Assembly: GCA_946807835.1 (NCBI GenBank)
Contig: OX327693.1
Span: forward strand, 2,373,501 to 2,437,500
Source of the DNA: Ailanthus altissimus
Lineage: Eukaryota; Streptophyta; Magnoliopsida; Sapindales; Simaroubaceae
Reading direction: 5' to 3'
Length of the DNA stretch: 64,000 nt
The translations under genes were made by a program, and so were the position numbers. Position 1 is the first letter of the stretch. Each line of letters begins with the position of its first letter. Below the pieces are notes generated by a model. That model did no database searches and had not been told where the DNA came from. It was given only the letters and a program-made list of their open reading frames with translations. Positions 44,478-57,093 of this stretch are shown here, piece after piece.

Positions 44478-44827
44478 AAAATTCTAGTTTGAAGCCTTTC
44501 ATACAGCTACATGTATCATTAATAGATTACCCTCTCCAGTTTTAGAAGGTAAAACACATTATGAACTACTATTTCATCAAAAACCTAATTACTCTATGTT
44601 CAAAACCTTTAGTTGTACTTGTTTTCCTTTCCTACGACCATATAAACAGCACAAAATTCTAGTTTGAAGCCTTTCATACAGCTACATTTATCAATAATAG
44701 ATTACCCTTTCCAGTTTTAAAAGGTAAAACACACTATGAACTACTATTTCATCAAAAACCTAATTACTCTATGTTCAGAACCTTTAGTTGTGCTTGTTTT
44801 CCTTTCCTACAATCATATAATCAGCAC
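44478..44827 (+). repeat. 175-bp tandem duplication inside integrase
   Basis: The run starting AAAATTCTAGTTTGAAGCC at 44478 recurs at 44653 and ends with the same CAGCAC phrase. The copies differ at only a few positions. 175 is not a multiple of three, so the duplication itself breaks the frame. It arose within this copy of the element. Confidence 0.9.
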
Positions 44828-47150
44828 AAATTTTTATTTCACTCAAGCAAATGTGTGTTCATAGGCTTTAGCACTAGTCATAAAGGTTTTCTGTGTTTGC
44901 ATCCCTCAGGAAGAGTTTGCATTGCAAGAAATGCAACTTTTATTAAAGATTCATTTCCTTTTCACTATAATCAAAATTTTGATTATCAAATTAAAAAAGA
45001 TCAACAATATTTTCCACTTCAAAGTCTAAAGTTTGTTTTTATTCCTACCAAGATATTACAAACCACAGTTGAATATTCTCCTCTAAAGCATAGAATTACA
45101 TAAGAAAAGTCTACTTCTTCAAGTTAACAATAAGAAAGATTGGTAAGTTCAACGTTACCTTCTCTTGATTATTCACCAAACACTGCATCGAACAATACAT
45201 CAATAATAGAAGTTGAACCTACCAAACAGAAGCCCCAAATAGGACCTTTTCATCCTATAATCACTAGATCAAAAGTAGGAATTTTTAAGCCAAAAACATA
45301 TATGATAACCAATATTGACCTTAGTATACCAAAGACAATAGATATGGCCTTACATGATCATAGATGGAAAGAGGCAATGACAGAAGAATATGATGCACTC
45401 ATACATAACAATATATGGACACTTGTGCCTTATTAACCTGAGATGAAAATGGTTGGGAATAAGTGGGTTTTCAAAATAAAACAAAACCCTGATGGCAGTG
45501 TTTCTCAATTTAAGGCTCGACTTATAGTGAAAGGGTTCAATTAAACTCTAGGAATTGATTTCAATGAGACATTTAGTCCTGTAGTTAACGTATCTATAAT
45601 TAGAGTTGTCTTAAGCCTTGCTATAATGAAAAACTAATAAATTAGACAAATTGATTTAACTATGCATTTTTAAATGGAGTTGGCTGAAACTGTGTATAAG
45701 AATCAACCTGAAGGTTTCATTGATCCCTTGAAATCTCAGCATGTTTGCAAATTGCATAAGGCTCTTTATAGGCTAAAACAAACTCCAAGAGTTTGGTTTG
45801 ATAGATTGAAGAAAGTATTAATGGATTGGGGATTTATTAGTTCAAAGTCAGATTCATCATTATTCTTCAGATTGAATTTACATGACTTAATCATCATATT
45901 TGTGTATGTAGATGATATTATTGTGGTAGAAAGCAATGAAGGAATAATAAATGAAGTGATAACTTAACTTAAGAACACTTTCGCTCTCAAGGACCTTGGT
46001 TCATTGAGTTATTTTTTCGGTATTAAAGTTATCAAATGGTAAAAAAAATTGTTTTTATCTTAGTAAAAATATTTGGCAGATATACTTCAGAAAGTTAACA
46101 AGAAAGAATGTAAAGGATGTAACACATCTATCAATACTGGTCACAAGTTAACAAAGAGCAAAGGAGATCAGTTTATTAATGGCACACTATATCGATAGGT
46201 TATTGGTATGCTGCAGTATGTTATTTTGACAAGACCAGAAATTTTTTATGCAATTAACAAGCTTGGCAAATTTATGAGCAGTCCTCTGACCACTCATTGG
46301 GTTGCTTGCAATAGAGTACTACGATATCTTAAAGAGACTATTAATTATGGCCCAAAGTTCACAAATTCAGGTGATTCGGAGTTGATAGCATACTTTGATG
46401 CTAATTAGGGTTGAGATCCAAATGATAGGAGATCAATTGAAGGTTATGCAGTGTTCTTGGGTAACAATTTAATCTTTTGGAGTTCAAAGAAGCAATCAGT
46501 AATATCAAAATCCAGTGCAGAGTCAAAATATAGAGCCTTAGCCTACACAAGTATTGAAATTACTTAGTTGCAATCACTATTCAAAGAGCTAAAAATTTTA
46601 CTAATTCAAAAACCAATAGTATGGTTTGATAGTACAAGTACAACATCCATAGCTACAAATCTAGTAGTGCATGCAAAAAAGAAAAGAAAACATATAGATA
46701 TTAATGTACATTTTGTTCGTGACAAAGTAACAAACAAGGAACTTGAAGTAAGATATGTGCCAAGTGCAGAGCAAATAGTAGATATTTTTACAAAGCCTTT
46801 ATCCTGTAATCAGTTTGTTTATTTTAAGAACAAGCTTTATGTGTGCATAAGAGCATACAGCTTGAAGGGAACTGTTAAGAACACGTATATGATATAGAGT
46901 CCTAAATCAACTATAAATACAAAAGATGATACTGTTATATCAAATGAAGATAAATTCTACCAAAATTATAAAATCTAAAGTTATCTGTACCAAGATAATA
47001 TCAAGATAAGGCTTTATTTTTATAATTCTAGTATTTGTTTAGGACTCTAACCTGTATTCCAATTGTTCTATATAAACTTCAACCGATGTATAATTTTTGA
47101 ATTAATGAAAACACGTTTCACTTGACTCATTACTTTTGTCAAACTAAGTT

Positions 47151-48969
47151 GTCATAAAACTTAGCTCCTTTGTGGTCGTCGCACTAGCCTCCGTCCATCA
47201 TCAATCAGCCATCCAATCAACTATAAAGAGTTGGTAAACAAATCCCCACAATTTTTGCATTATCCATCATTGGAATCACAACAAATGATCTAAAGCCCAC
47301 ATGCGACCATCCTCCTATCTCTTTATTCTAGCCACTCTTACCATCATTCAAACATATCAAAATATTCTTCACTTGCTACTTATCAAAATCCGACGATTCT
47401 TTCCACCTCTCGAGTTGTTAGTCGCCAAAATTTGATTACCTATTTTCAACCGCTATTTTATTTCGGTTTTCCAATTAATCCACCATGATCTAGGCCCAAT
47501 CGTCACAACCATTACATGCACTATCTTCTAATTTTTATAATTCGAGTAATCTCAGCCATTTTTCAATCACCGATCGTTAGAAATTTAAAACCCTAGCCAA
47601 GCTTATTTACTATATTTCCCTTTGCTTATTTTTGTATTTTTTATTTTCTTTCTTTCTTTATTTGTTTAAAGAAAATTGAAAAAAAAAGAGTGATTTTTTA
47701 ATAAAAAAATGAAAGAAAGCGTAAAAAAAGGTAAGCGGGAAAAGATAAAAGAGTGGAAAAAAAGAAAAATAAAATAAAAAGGAAAGATAGAGACAGAGAG
47801 AGAATGAGAGAAAGTTTGAAAGAGAGAGAGAGAGGAGAGAATTGGAAAATAAAATTAGCGAATGTCATATTTGAAATTTGATGATGATGTTTTAGATTTT
47901 AATGGTTGTGTCTACAGTCAAAAGTTTGTTTGAATAGATTTTTGAGATTGAAAATTTTATTTTTAATCATGTTTTTAAAAATAAGTAACTTAAGCATGCT
48001 TGTTTCAAGTTAATTAGACATACATTAGCTTAATGGGAAAGACTACAAGCATCACAAGATCAAAAGGTAAAGAAATTTCTTGACCTTGGTGTAAAACTGA
48101 GAAAGAAAGTTCAAAAAGAATTATTCCATGGAATTATATTGAGATAATAATTTGCAAGTTTAGTAATTGCCAATAAGATAAAAATTTCGCTCAAGTATAT
48201 GATTCAAAAGTTACTAAGTTATCATATTCTTGTAAATTTTTCTGAGACAAATAATAAGTTGATTAAAGATTTTTAGGAAAATTACTCACCGATGTTAAAG
48301 AAAGATTTTTAAAAGAATTACACGCTGATATTAAAGAAAATCTATGATTGCCTATGATTTTTTTAATATCATTAAATTAGCCTCAAATTGCAAATTAAGA
48401 GGAAAAAAAATCAAGTGTTGAATAAACCGATTTCATCACAATTAAAATATGAGATTTCTTATTCAAATATTAGTCAAGCTCTCACTATAAAAGTCTTGCC
48501 CCTGCAATCTAATACTCTCAAGGCATGATCATTAATTAGCAATACTAATAAATTTTAAAATAAATGTCAATACCCAATTACAAATAAAAATTCGTTATCT
48601 TTTAACAGTAATAACAATTAGTCAACAGGCAATAAAGTAAATGCAACCAGTAAACTAATAGGTAAAATAAATTAAAATCTTTAAATTTAAATACCTTTTT
48701 TTTTTCTCTTTCTTCTCTCTATCTTTCGTCTCTTCTCAACCTTTTAGGCGGCTACTTAACGCAACGTAACCTCTTGCCACAATTGTCCGACGTCGCGGTC
48801 GTGCGATTGAGTTGGCTTTTTGTTATTATTTTTCGAAAATAAATGCTGGAATTTTGAGGTTTGTGGAAATGATTTTCTTCAAGTATAAGCTGTTGGCGGT
48901 GGTTGATGAATGAGAACATGGAAATAAAAACAAAATAGATGTTAAATATATACGGCACCAAGACAATCC
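47151..48969. other. Intergenic stretch with GA microsatellite
   Basis: No gene supported. A GA-rich run lies at about 47770-47840. At about 48030-48150 the plus strand has a short open segment (KFLDLGVKLRKKVQ) that reads like protein, but it stops soon after and I recognise no family. Confidence 0.4.
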
Positions 48970-49890
48970 CTATTATATTTATAATTAATATTTTTATTTT
49001 ATAATTAATGTGTTATCTTTTATTTCTTTATTTATGTTAAATTAAAACTTATATAAAAATTTACTATATAACAATTAAAAATATAAAGTAATATAATAAA
49101 AATATAATCTTCTAACAATTTTTAATTTTTAACTTTCAATTGTCTTTATCTTTTTCGATATGGTGTCAAAACAGCTTTAATTTTTTTACTATCTATTAGT
49201 TTAGTCGAAGACTTGCCGAAATATTTATGAAAACTCATCAAAATTTCATTGTAATTTTATCAAAAAACCACTAAAAGTTCGTTGGAGTTTGTCGTGGTCA
49301 ACACCTGTTAACCTAGGACATTCAGAGATCACTCGCAATTTGAACCACACCAAAATCGCATTGATCAAACTCTAAAATAGTGAACATGCACCGATCAAAA
49401 CTCTTTATTGCTCTACTGTCCAACTTAGATCCTAACTATTTTTTGACGAGTGAATGTGCACAACTAAGTCCATCGCACTTAAAATTGATCTTAGCAGCAC
49501 CAGAATCGCATTGATTAGCCATTGGATGCACCCTTACGTGCTACTCAACTGCATTACTGTGCCATCTCAAATTCTGATCATTTTTTGGCGCATCCAACAT
49601 CACCATTGACACCATCAAATTTTCCTTTATTGGATTTGTCAACCCTGATGCCAATTTGCCCGATTTATTAATTGATTTCGAAAAAAGAGTTTCTTTACAA
49701 ATTTTTAAATCTATTTTTTGATCAAATTGCACTTTTTTGATAATTTTGAGGCTAATTAATAATTTATGATAAGTTTTCATGTCCTTATGTATTTTTTGAC
49801 AAGTTGGGTAATTATACAAATTTTAAAATTTTTTGGGCTATTTTGCAATTATCAAAAGTTTGGAGTTATTTTGAAATTTTTAGAATATTT
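48970..49890 (+). mobile_element. Copia 5' end fragment related to 20209-24525
   Basis: From about 49155 (TATGGTGTCAAAACAGC, a decayed primer site) the sequence follows the untranslated leader of the element at 20209: a TTTAGTC..AGACTTGC phrase, CATCAAAAAACC, CACACCAAAATC and then runs of TTTTGAGG and AATTATCAAAAG. The AT-rich 48970-49120 before it may be the LTR. It stops abruptly where the membrane-protein sequence begins. Confidence 0.4.
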
Positions 49891-49909
49891 CGGTCGCACT
49901 TCGACTCGC

Positions 49910-50548
49910 AACAGTAGGTTTCACATCTCCACTCTTCCCCGTCAAATTCAATCCCCCATTTCTGCAAATTCTCAAGCTAATATCATCATCATCATCATCG
50001 GCGTCTCATTAAACATCAACCCATCATCTTCCTTAATTGAAATCCACTCCCGCAAGCACAAGCTCCTCCTCGTAAGCAACTACATCCTCCTAGCAGCCGT
50101 CTCCAGCTTCATCTTCCTCACCCTCTCCCTCCGCCGCTGCCCCTCCCTCTGCGGCTTTTTCCTCATCCTCCTCCACGTCCTCACCATACCCGTAGCCGTC
50201 ACTGCCATCTCCACATTCTCCAGCAAATGGTACGCTGCCCACATGGTCACCAACGTCGTCACCGCCATCTTCCAAGGGTCGGTCTCCGTGCTCATCTTCG
50301 CCAGCACCGCTGACTTTCTGGGGTACTTGAAGTCATACGTTAGGGACGAAGATGGGGTTATGATACTGAAACTGGCTGGTGGGTTGTCTGTGCTGATCTT
50401 CTTCTTGGAGTAGGTGTTGTTGGCTCTCACATTCTTGTTGAGGTACCACGCTTTTGTTGAGGGGAATAATGAGTCGGCGGCCAGCGGCGGCGGCAGGTTT
50501 CAGGAGGATTTAAAGGGTTGGTCTTGTCGATTTCAAGTTTATGCTTGA
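49910..50548 (+). pseudogene. Multi-pass membrane protein, truncated and with a premature stop
   Basis: From about 49916 the plus strand encodes FHISTLPRQIQSPIS, SLNINPSSSLIEIHSRKHK and then hydrophobic segments LLLVSNYILLAAVSSFIF, CGFFLILLHVLTIPVAV, a third with FQGSVSVLIFAS, and a fourth near LAGGLSVLIFFLE. The style is a plant-specific four-helix membrane protein of unknown function; I do not know a symbol. A TAG at 50411-50413 falls inside the fourth helix, and the same frame continues sensibly (RYHAFVEG) to TGA 50546-50548. The start is missing: upstream sequence looks retroelement-derived, and any ATG used (49766) would add unrelated residues. It is C-rich at third positions, unlike its neighbours. 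Probably a damaged gene copy. Confidence 0.6.
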
Positions 50549-51038
50549 TTAATTACATTGTGTTTGTAAAGTATTATGTGATGATTCCTCTCATATTGTT
50601 CTTGTTGTATTAGTAATTGAATTGATTGGTTTTATTTGTTCGATTCTATTCTTTCATCAGCCACACTGTTGTGTTTGTTTGTAGTGTTTTGGTCATTTTG
50701 GTTGTAAGAGTTTAAGAGTGTTTGGTTAATGAGAAAGTTGTAAGGAAAATCTGAACAGAGAGAGAGGTTTGCTGGAAAAATTTGTATATATATATTTTTG
50801 TTTTCTAAATTACATTTTACAGCTTTATATACATGAGTATTAATTATAAACTCAGGATTTACAGATGGCAACAGATTCGAGAATCATAGAAACTTATAAC
50901 AAACTTGATAATAGACTTTAACAAAAGTGGGAGAAGTTGTTACAGCTACATGTATACTTTCAGCTCTTTATATTAGAAATATCTCCTCTTGATTTCTTTT
51001 ATACACGATTAAACCATCATGCCTTGAGCAGATCATCA

Positions 51039-54000
51039 TTACTCTAACATCCCCCCATAAGCTGAAGGTTGCGGTAACACCTGAAGCTTGGATCGGTAAT
51101 ATGCAAATTTAGAAAAAGGCAGTGGCTTGGTGAGAACATCTGCTGTTTGGTCAGAACTGGGAATAAATCGAACCTCCAATTGTTTATTAGCAATGTGATC
51201 TCGAATGAAGTGAACGTCCAATTCTATATGCTTAGTGCGAGAGTGAAAAACTGGATTGCTAGCAAGAGCCAAGACACTCTGATTATCGCACCAAAGAACT
51301 GGTACTCTAGAGGAAGGTAAGTAAAGTTCTTGAAGAAGAGAGGATAACCAAATCGTTTCTGAGTAAACAGTAGCTAGAGCCTTATACTCTGCTTCTGTAT
51401 TCGACCGGGACACTGCATTTTATTTTTTAGAAGACCAAGAAATCAAATTATCACTGAGATAGATGCAGAAACCCCCAATGAATTTTCGATCAATTGGATC
51501 ATTACCCCAATCAGCATCACTGTAACCTGTCAAGCAATGGTCTCCTGTGTGCACAAATTCAAAACCATAATGTAGTGTAGCTTGAAGATATCTTAACACC
51601 CGTTTACATGCTTTCCAATGGCTAATTGTGGAAGCGGACAGGAACTGACTAAGCTTGTGAACAGCAAATGACAGTTCTGGTCTGGTAAAAGTAGCATACT
51701 GTAATGCCCCGACAATACTCTTATAAAGCGTGGGATTATCAAATGGTTTTGCATCGGCAGCAAGCAACTTCTGGCCAGGAATACATAGAGTATCACAACC
51801 TTTACAATCAGCTATATTAGCTTTGGTTAGGATGTCCTGAATGTACTTGCCTTGTGATAGATGCAACCTTTTCTTGGTTGGAGTAACTTTGATGCCTAAG
51901 AAGTAATTGAAGTTTCCCAAATCTTTTAATGCAAAAGCACCATGTAAGTTTGTAATAAAACTCTTTAGCATTGAGCTGTCAGGTCTTGTAACTAGTATAT
52001 CATCAACATAGACTAATACAAGAATTAGTTTACCATACACTAATTTGAAAAATAGAGATGAATTAGATTTGGAGTTGACAAATCCCCATTGCAACAAAGC
52101 CTTTTTAAGAGCATCAAACCAAGCTCTAGGGGCTTATTTTAAACCATAAAGAGCTTTATGAAGCTTGCAGACATGTGTAGGGAACTTGGGATTAATGAAT
52201 CCTTCAGGTTGTTTCATATACACATCTTCTGTTAAATGCCCATTCAAAAAGGCATTATTGACATCTATCTGCCTAATTTGCCAGTGATGCATCACAGCCA
52301 AGCTCAATACAACTCTGATAATGGTGGCTTTAATCACAGGACTATAGGTTTCTAAGTAATCGATACCACGAGTTTGAGAAAATTTCTTTGTAACTAATCT
52401 GGCTTTACACTTAGAGACCGAGCCATCTGAGTTATGTTTAACTCAAAATACCTATTTATAATTCACAACTTTAGTGGCTTCACCTGCTGGAACTAGAGAC
52501 CAGGTGCCATTATTCATCAAAGCTGAATACTCTTCTTTCATGGCTTGGTTCCACTTCTTATCATTCAAGGCTTCTAAAACTGTGTGGGGTTCAGATATTT
52601 TTGGTTCTGTGTTACACTTTTGATTGAAAAAGACCTTTGGTTTATGTATACCAGACTTGGATCTAGTATGCATAGGATGTTGTAAGATGTGAGTTGTATG
52701 AGATATGTGGTGAGAACTTTGTGGTAAAGTGTATTGTGATGTGTGATTATTTGGTGAAGAAGAAGATTGTACCTGAATGTTATGCAAGGAAGACTTATGA
52801 TCCTCTGCTGCTACTGAGTGTACACCTACTGAAGAACTCTTTGACTGGTTTGATGTAAAGAACTGAAAAGGATTACTGACTGAAATTAAGTTGGTGACAG
52901 GAGATTTAGAATTGGGATAAGACAAGTTTTCTGAGCCAAAAATTGCTTCATAAGGAAAATTAGTTTCATTGAATGTTACATGTCTAGCAAGAAATATTTT
53001 TCCAGATGAATGCAAGCATTTATAGCCCTTATATAAAGGACTATAACCTAAGAAGATACATTTCTCGGAATGAAAGTTCAGTTTGTTAGGATAATAAGGT
53101 CTCAAGAATGAAAAACATGCACAACCAAATACTTTAAGGAAAGAGTAATCTGGTTTATGACCAAATATCAATTCATAAGGTGATTTGTTGTTGAGAATTG
53201 TAGTTGATAGTCTGTTAATGAGATAGGTATAGAATGAGTCCCACCAGAACTGTAAAGGCATTGCAGCTTGAGATAGCAATGTGAGTCCCATTTCTACAAC
53301 ATGTCTATGCTTTCTCTCAACAACTCCATTTTGATGATGTGTATGGGGACAAGAGTGTCTAAGTTGTATGCCTTCTAGATCAACAAATTGTTTAAAGACT
53401 CTGAATTCACCACCTAAGTCAGTTTGAATGCATTTGATCTTTCTGTCAAACTGTCTCTCAACCTGAACTCTGAAAAGTTTGAATGTATCTAAGGTTTCTG
53501 ATTTTTCTTTAATTAGAAAGAACCAAGTGTATCTGGTATAGTCATCAACTATACTCAGATAATATTTGAAGCCATCTCTGGTTTGTATTGATGACGGTCC
53601 CTAGATATCCATATGCAACAGACTCAATGGAGCCTTAGATTTAATCTCAGTACAAAGAAAATGCAGTCTATGAAGTTTACCAATTTAACAGGAGTCACAA
53701 AATGTAAGCTTGCAATCTTTATTCTTGTCAAGAGCAAAATTACAAATGTTCATTACATGTTTGAGAGCATGTGGACTTGGATGACCAAGTCTTCTATGCC
53801 ATAGATTGTAATCTAGTTTGCCTTGACCTTTTGAAGAAAGAAAGTAGGCTATACAAGGATTTGAAGATGCTGAACTGAAATGACATAGATTAGGTGCACT
53901 AAACTGATCTTTATTTATTTTACAAAGTGCATTGAAAGACTATATTGACAACATAGAGGTTGGATGGTTATTTAACAAGGATTGTTGACAGGGACCAAAT

Positions 54001-55499
54001 ACAGAGTAATGATCAACTGATGAAGACAATGTTGGAATGAGCCTATAGAGTCCTCTCACAGCAGCACCCATTAGCAACACAAGACCTGTTTTCTTGTCCT
54101 TAACAAAACAAACATCAGAGAGGAATTCAAGGTAAATATTATTGTCATGTGTAAGTTTTGATACACTCACTAAGTTCTTGGTAATCAAAGGCACATAGAG
54201 AAGGTCTTTAAGTCTTAGATCATGCTCTGAATTACATTTAATCCATACAGTACCAATAAACCTAATTTTTAAACCAAGGCCATTACCAATCAAAAGTTGT
54301 TCTGTACCTGTGTATTCTGTTTTGCTCTCCAAATTAGCCTCATTGTTGGTTAGGTGAAGGGTTGCTCCTGAGTCTAAATATAAGCCATCATCAGCCACTC
54401 CTTCTTGTGGTTGTTGTGAAGCAATATAAGCTGCCTTGACTTGCCTTGAGTTAAAAGCGCTACCATTCCCAGGACCTTGATTGCTAAAGTTATTACTTGC
54501 ATTGTTACCATAGCCTGTTGATTCTTTAGGCATATAATCCGTATAGAATCGATAGTAGCATTTTGAGGCAGAATGTCATTGCCTCTCACATATTTGACAA
54601 ATTATCTTAGAAAAATTTCCTCTTCCAAAGTATCATCCTCCAGCAAACTCCTGTCCTCCACCTCTTCCAGGTTGAGTTCCTCTTCTTTGATTACCAAAGT
54701 TATTTCCAGCAACATTACCACTCCTGAAGCCTCTGTAGTTATCAAAACCTGAATTTTGATTACCTTTCTTTTGTTCTTTTTATGCATAATTGGCAATAAT
54801 ATTCTGATTACCATATCTATTACCAGAGTTTTGCAGGTTCCTGGTTTCTTGAGTTAGGAGCATAGAATATGCTTTATTTACACTCATTGAGCCAATTTTA
54901 CTAACAATCAACACAACAGCAGAGTCATATTCAGATCCTAAGCCTGAGATCAAATATTCAATAAATTCTTCATCTTCTAATGGATAACCAGCAATTGCTA
55001 GTTCATCAGCTAAATTCTTTATCTTTGGGAAATAGTCAGACATGGTTGTTGAACCCTTACTCACCATTGACAACTGTCGTTTCAGCTGTATTGCTCTTGC
55101 CTTTGACTCAGAGCCAAATTGCCTTTCCACAAAGATCCATAACTCCCTTGTTGTAGTACTATCAATTATCAAGCTTAGAATTGAATCGTGAACTGTTGAG
55201 AAGAGCCAGCTCAATAGTAACTGGTCTTGATGCATCCGAGATTCATAATCTGGATTCTCAATCTTTGTTATTGATCTATCAGTATTTGTAACTTTAATGA
55301 TTTCATCTGGAACTTTCTTGCTTTCATTAATGAAAGCTTCGAGTCTATTACCTCTAATGGCTGTTAACACTTGTGATTTCCATATGACATAATTCGATCG
55401 TGTAAGCTTAACTGTTGATGGAAATGAGTTAAGTGTTGCTGTGTTATTGTTTGGATTAGTGTTGTTTAGATTTATATTTGTGATGCCAACGTTAGCCAT
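51039..55499 (-). pseudogene. Copia gag-pol polyprotein, one frame, about ten nonsense codons
   Basis: A single minus-strand frame of 1487 codons runs from ATG 55499 to the end at 51039. In order: gag (55499 to about 54780), CCHC knuckle C-Q-I-C...H....C near 54580, protease LDSGATLHLT near 54370, pre-integrase HRRLGHPS near 53800, integrase with QTDLGGEF and QNGVVERKHRHVVE near 53400-53300, RT with DVNNAFLNG (52260) and VYVDDILV (about 52010), connection QYATFTRPELSFAV (about 51690), RNase H WCDNQSVLAL (51270) and the tail FIPSSDQTADVLTKPLPF. Stops lie at about 54780, 54640, 54570, 53940, 53685, 53602, 52452, 52443, 52134 and 51420. Each is one transition from the expected codon, and no frameshift was found. 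Confidence 0.9.
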
Positions 55500-55687
55500 A
55501 TCAGCTCTGATACCATGTAAGAGTTTAAGAGTGTTTGGTTAGTGAGAAAGTTGTAAAGAAAATCTGAACAGAGAGAGAGAAGTTTGGTGGAAGAATTTGT
55601 ATATTGTTTTTTTTATTTTCTGAATTACATTTTACAGCTTTATATACATGAGTATTAATCATAAACACAGGATTTACAGATGGCAAC

Positions 55688-57093
55688 TAATTCGATATTT
55701 CTATATTTTATAATTAAGCGCAAGTATACGCTATCGTAACAAGTAATAAAGGGACTTATAAAGTCGGATGTCGAACCCACAGAGATAATTTTTATTTTTT
55801 ACCAAGTACTAAAATTATATCTTTCTCATAATTATTCAGAAAAATAAAATCTTAATTTTGTAATAAATTTGAATAAAATAAAAGTGCAGAAAATAAATGA
55901 TACAACTTAAATAAAATAAGAAAATAGCAATATAGAGAAAGCCTAGGGTTAATTACTATCCTTCAATATGGTTTCTAAAGATTAATCCTTTTAATATTTA
56001 TATCCCTCAATTCTTATTTTTAGTCAAGACACTAATGTATTCACAAGCCTCTTCCAAGGTCATGTAAGTATATTCTAATTTACCAAATACCTATATTTCT
56101 ATGTCACTTGTAATAAATAAAGATTCATTAAGAATAAGTCTTATTGACCATACATGCCAATTAGGTATATTCCTATCCTAATTCGAAATTTGCATATGCA
56201 ATATTGAATGTTACTCTACAATCATGCATCAAATTATTTAGGTCTAAATACAATGATGCCTCTTTCGAGTTTATCAAAGTATTACTAAAGCAATCACAAT
56301 ATTGATCAGATATAATGAAGCATTAAGAATAAATAATTTGAATAATGAAAAATTGAGTTCAAATAAATATTAAAAAGATCCAATAATTAAGCTCACATAT
56401 TGAGTTCAAGTAATAACCCTAGAAAATTAATTTAGCTCATGATAACAAGAGAATTATGGCTGAAAAATAAAATAAATATGATACAACCAAAAGCAAACCA
56501 ATATAGACGTCAATTCACAGTTGGTTGATATGCCAAAGATTCGCCAATAATCTCTTGCTTCCTTGAATTGCCCTTACTTCTCTCTCTAAAAATTGCTCTT
56601 CTTTAATGTGTTGTGGCTCTAAGAGTCCTAAGTTGTGTCTCCTTTACGTCTGGGGTCGAGTGGCCTTTTATAGGGTTTGATTTGAACTTGAAAAACCTAA
56701 TTCTGGTCGCACTAGGATTTGCGATACCGCTGGCGCGCTATGAAGTTGTCGCTGGGGCGACGCGTGAAAAAGCTATCACCGTTGGAGCGGTGGGATCTTG
56801 GCGTTGGAGCGCTGGAGCGTCGTTGGCGCGGTGACTCTTCGGCGCTGAAGCGCTAGATGCGACTTAAACAGGTCGTTTTTCTAATTTCGATCACTATTCC
56901 AGTGCTGGGGCGATGGACTTCTTGGCGCTGAGGCGATGGACTTATATTTTGAAAACTTTGCATTTTAGTCCCTATTTTTCATTCAAGTCCCTACAATTAA
57001 CAATAAAGCACATAAATAGCCATCTATTCTCATAAAACAATGAAATATCAAAATAAAAGCATGAGAAAATATATGACAATTATTTCCTTATCA
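55688..57093 (-). mobile_element. 1.4-kb insertion inside the copia LTR, target duplication GCAAC
   Basis: The sister LTR reads GATGGCAACAGATTCGAG without a break; here it is split, with GCAAC at 55683-55687 and again at 57094-57098. The insert begins TAATTCGATATTTC and ends TTTCCTTATCA, so the minus strand starts TGATAAGGAAAT. A 5-bp duplication and a TG start suggest a solo LTR, although the other end is TTA rather than CA. It holds the phrase CGAACCCACAGAGATA near its left end, common in plant dispersed repeats, and a GC-rich block at 56700-56940. The 73-residue open frame at 56613 is by chance. Confidence 0.75.

Larger units (their letters stand above)
40661..46897 (+). pseudogene. Copia polyprotein remnant (pre-integrase to RNase H), split
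   Basis: Before the nested insertion: a pre-integrase domain with FHWHKRLGHPN and CDACQYGKHH (40661-40980). After it: integrase core resuming at 44103 with HTNLWGP, where the first catalytic aspartate is replaced by asparagine, then QCDIEG and VERKHRHIVE; the integrase tail with FIGFSTSHKGF (about 44860); RT from MTEEYDALIHN (about 45380) to FVYVDDIIVV (about 45900); connection QYVILTRPEIFYA (46215); RNase H tail with RYVPSAEQIVDIFTKPL (46755). Many stops and at least one 175-bp internal duplication. No product is expected. Confidence 0.8.
40284..47150 (+). mobile_element. Ty1/copia element, internally deleted, with a nested insertion
   Basis: A truncated 5' LTR (40284 to about 40483, TGTTAAGGAAACAT) matches the start of the 3' LTR (46873 onward, TGTTAAGAACACG) over about 200 bp. 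The purine-rich TTGAAGGGAAC precedes the 3' LTR. The 5' LTR runs directly into sequence near the end of the protease region, so the rest of the LTR, gag and most of protease are deleted. The pol remnant is split by a 3.1-kb element at 40981-44097. The right end at about 47150 is approximate. Confidence 0.75.

Noticed and set aside
48030..48150. Protein-like phrase KFLDLGVKLRKKVQ
   Set aside because: Too short, soon interrupted by stops, and no family recognised; could be a gene relic but cannot be supported.
56613..56834. 73-residue open frame in a GC-rich block
   Set aside because: Lies inside the 1.4-kb insertion in the copia LTR and has no domain; GC content alone explains the lack of stops.
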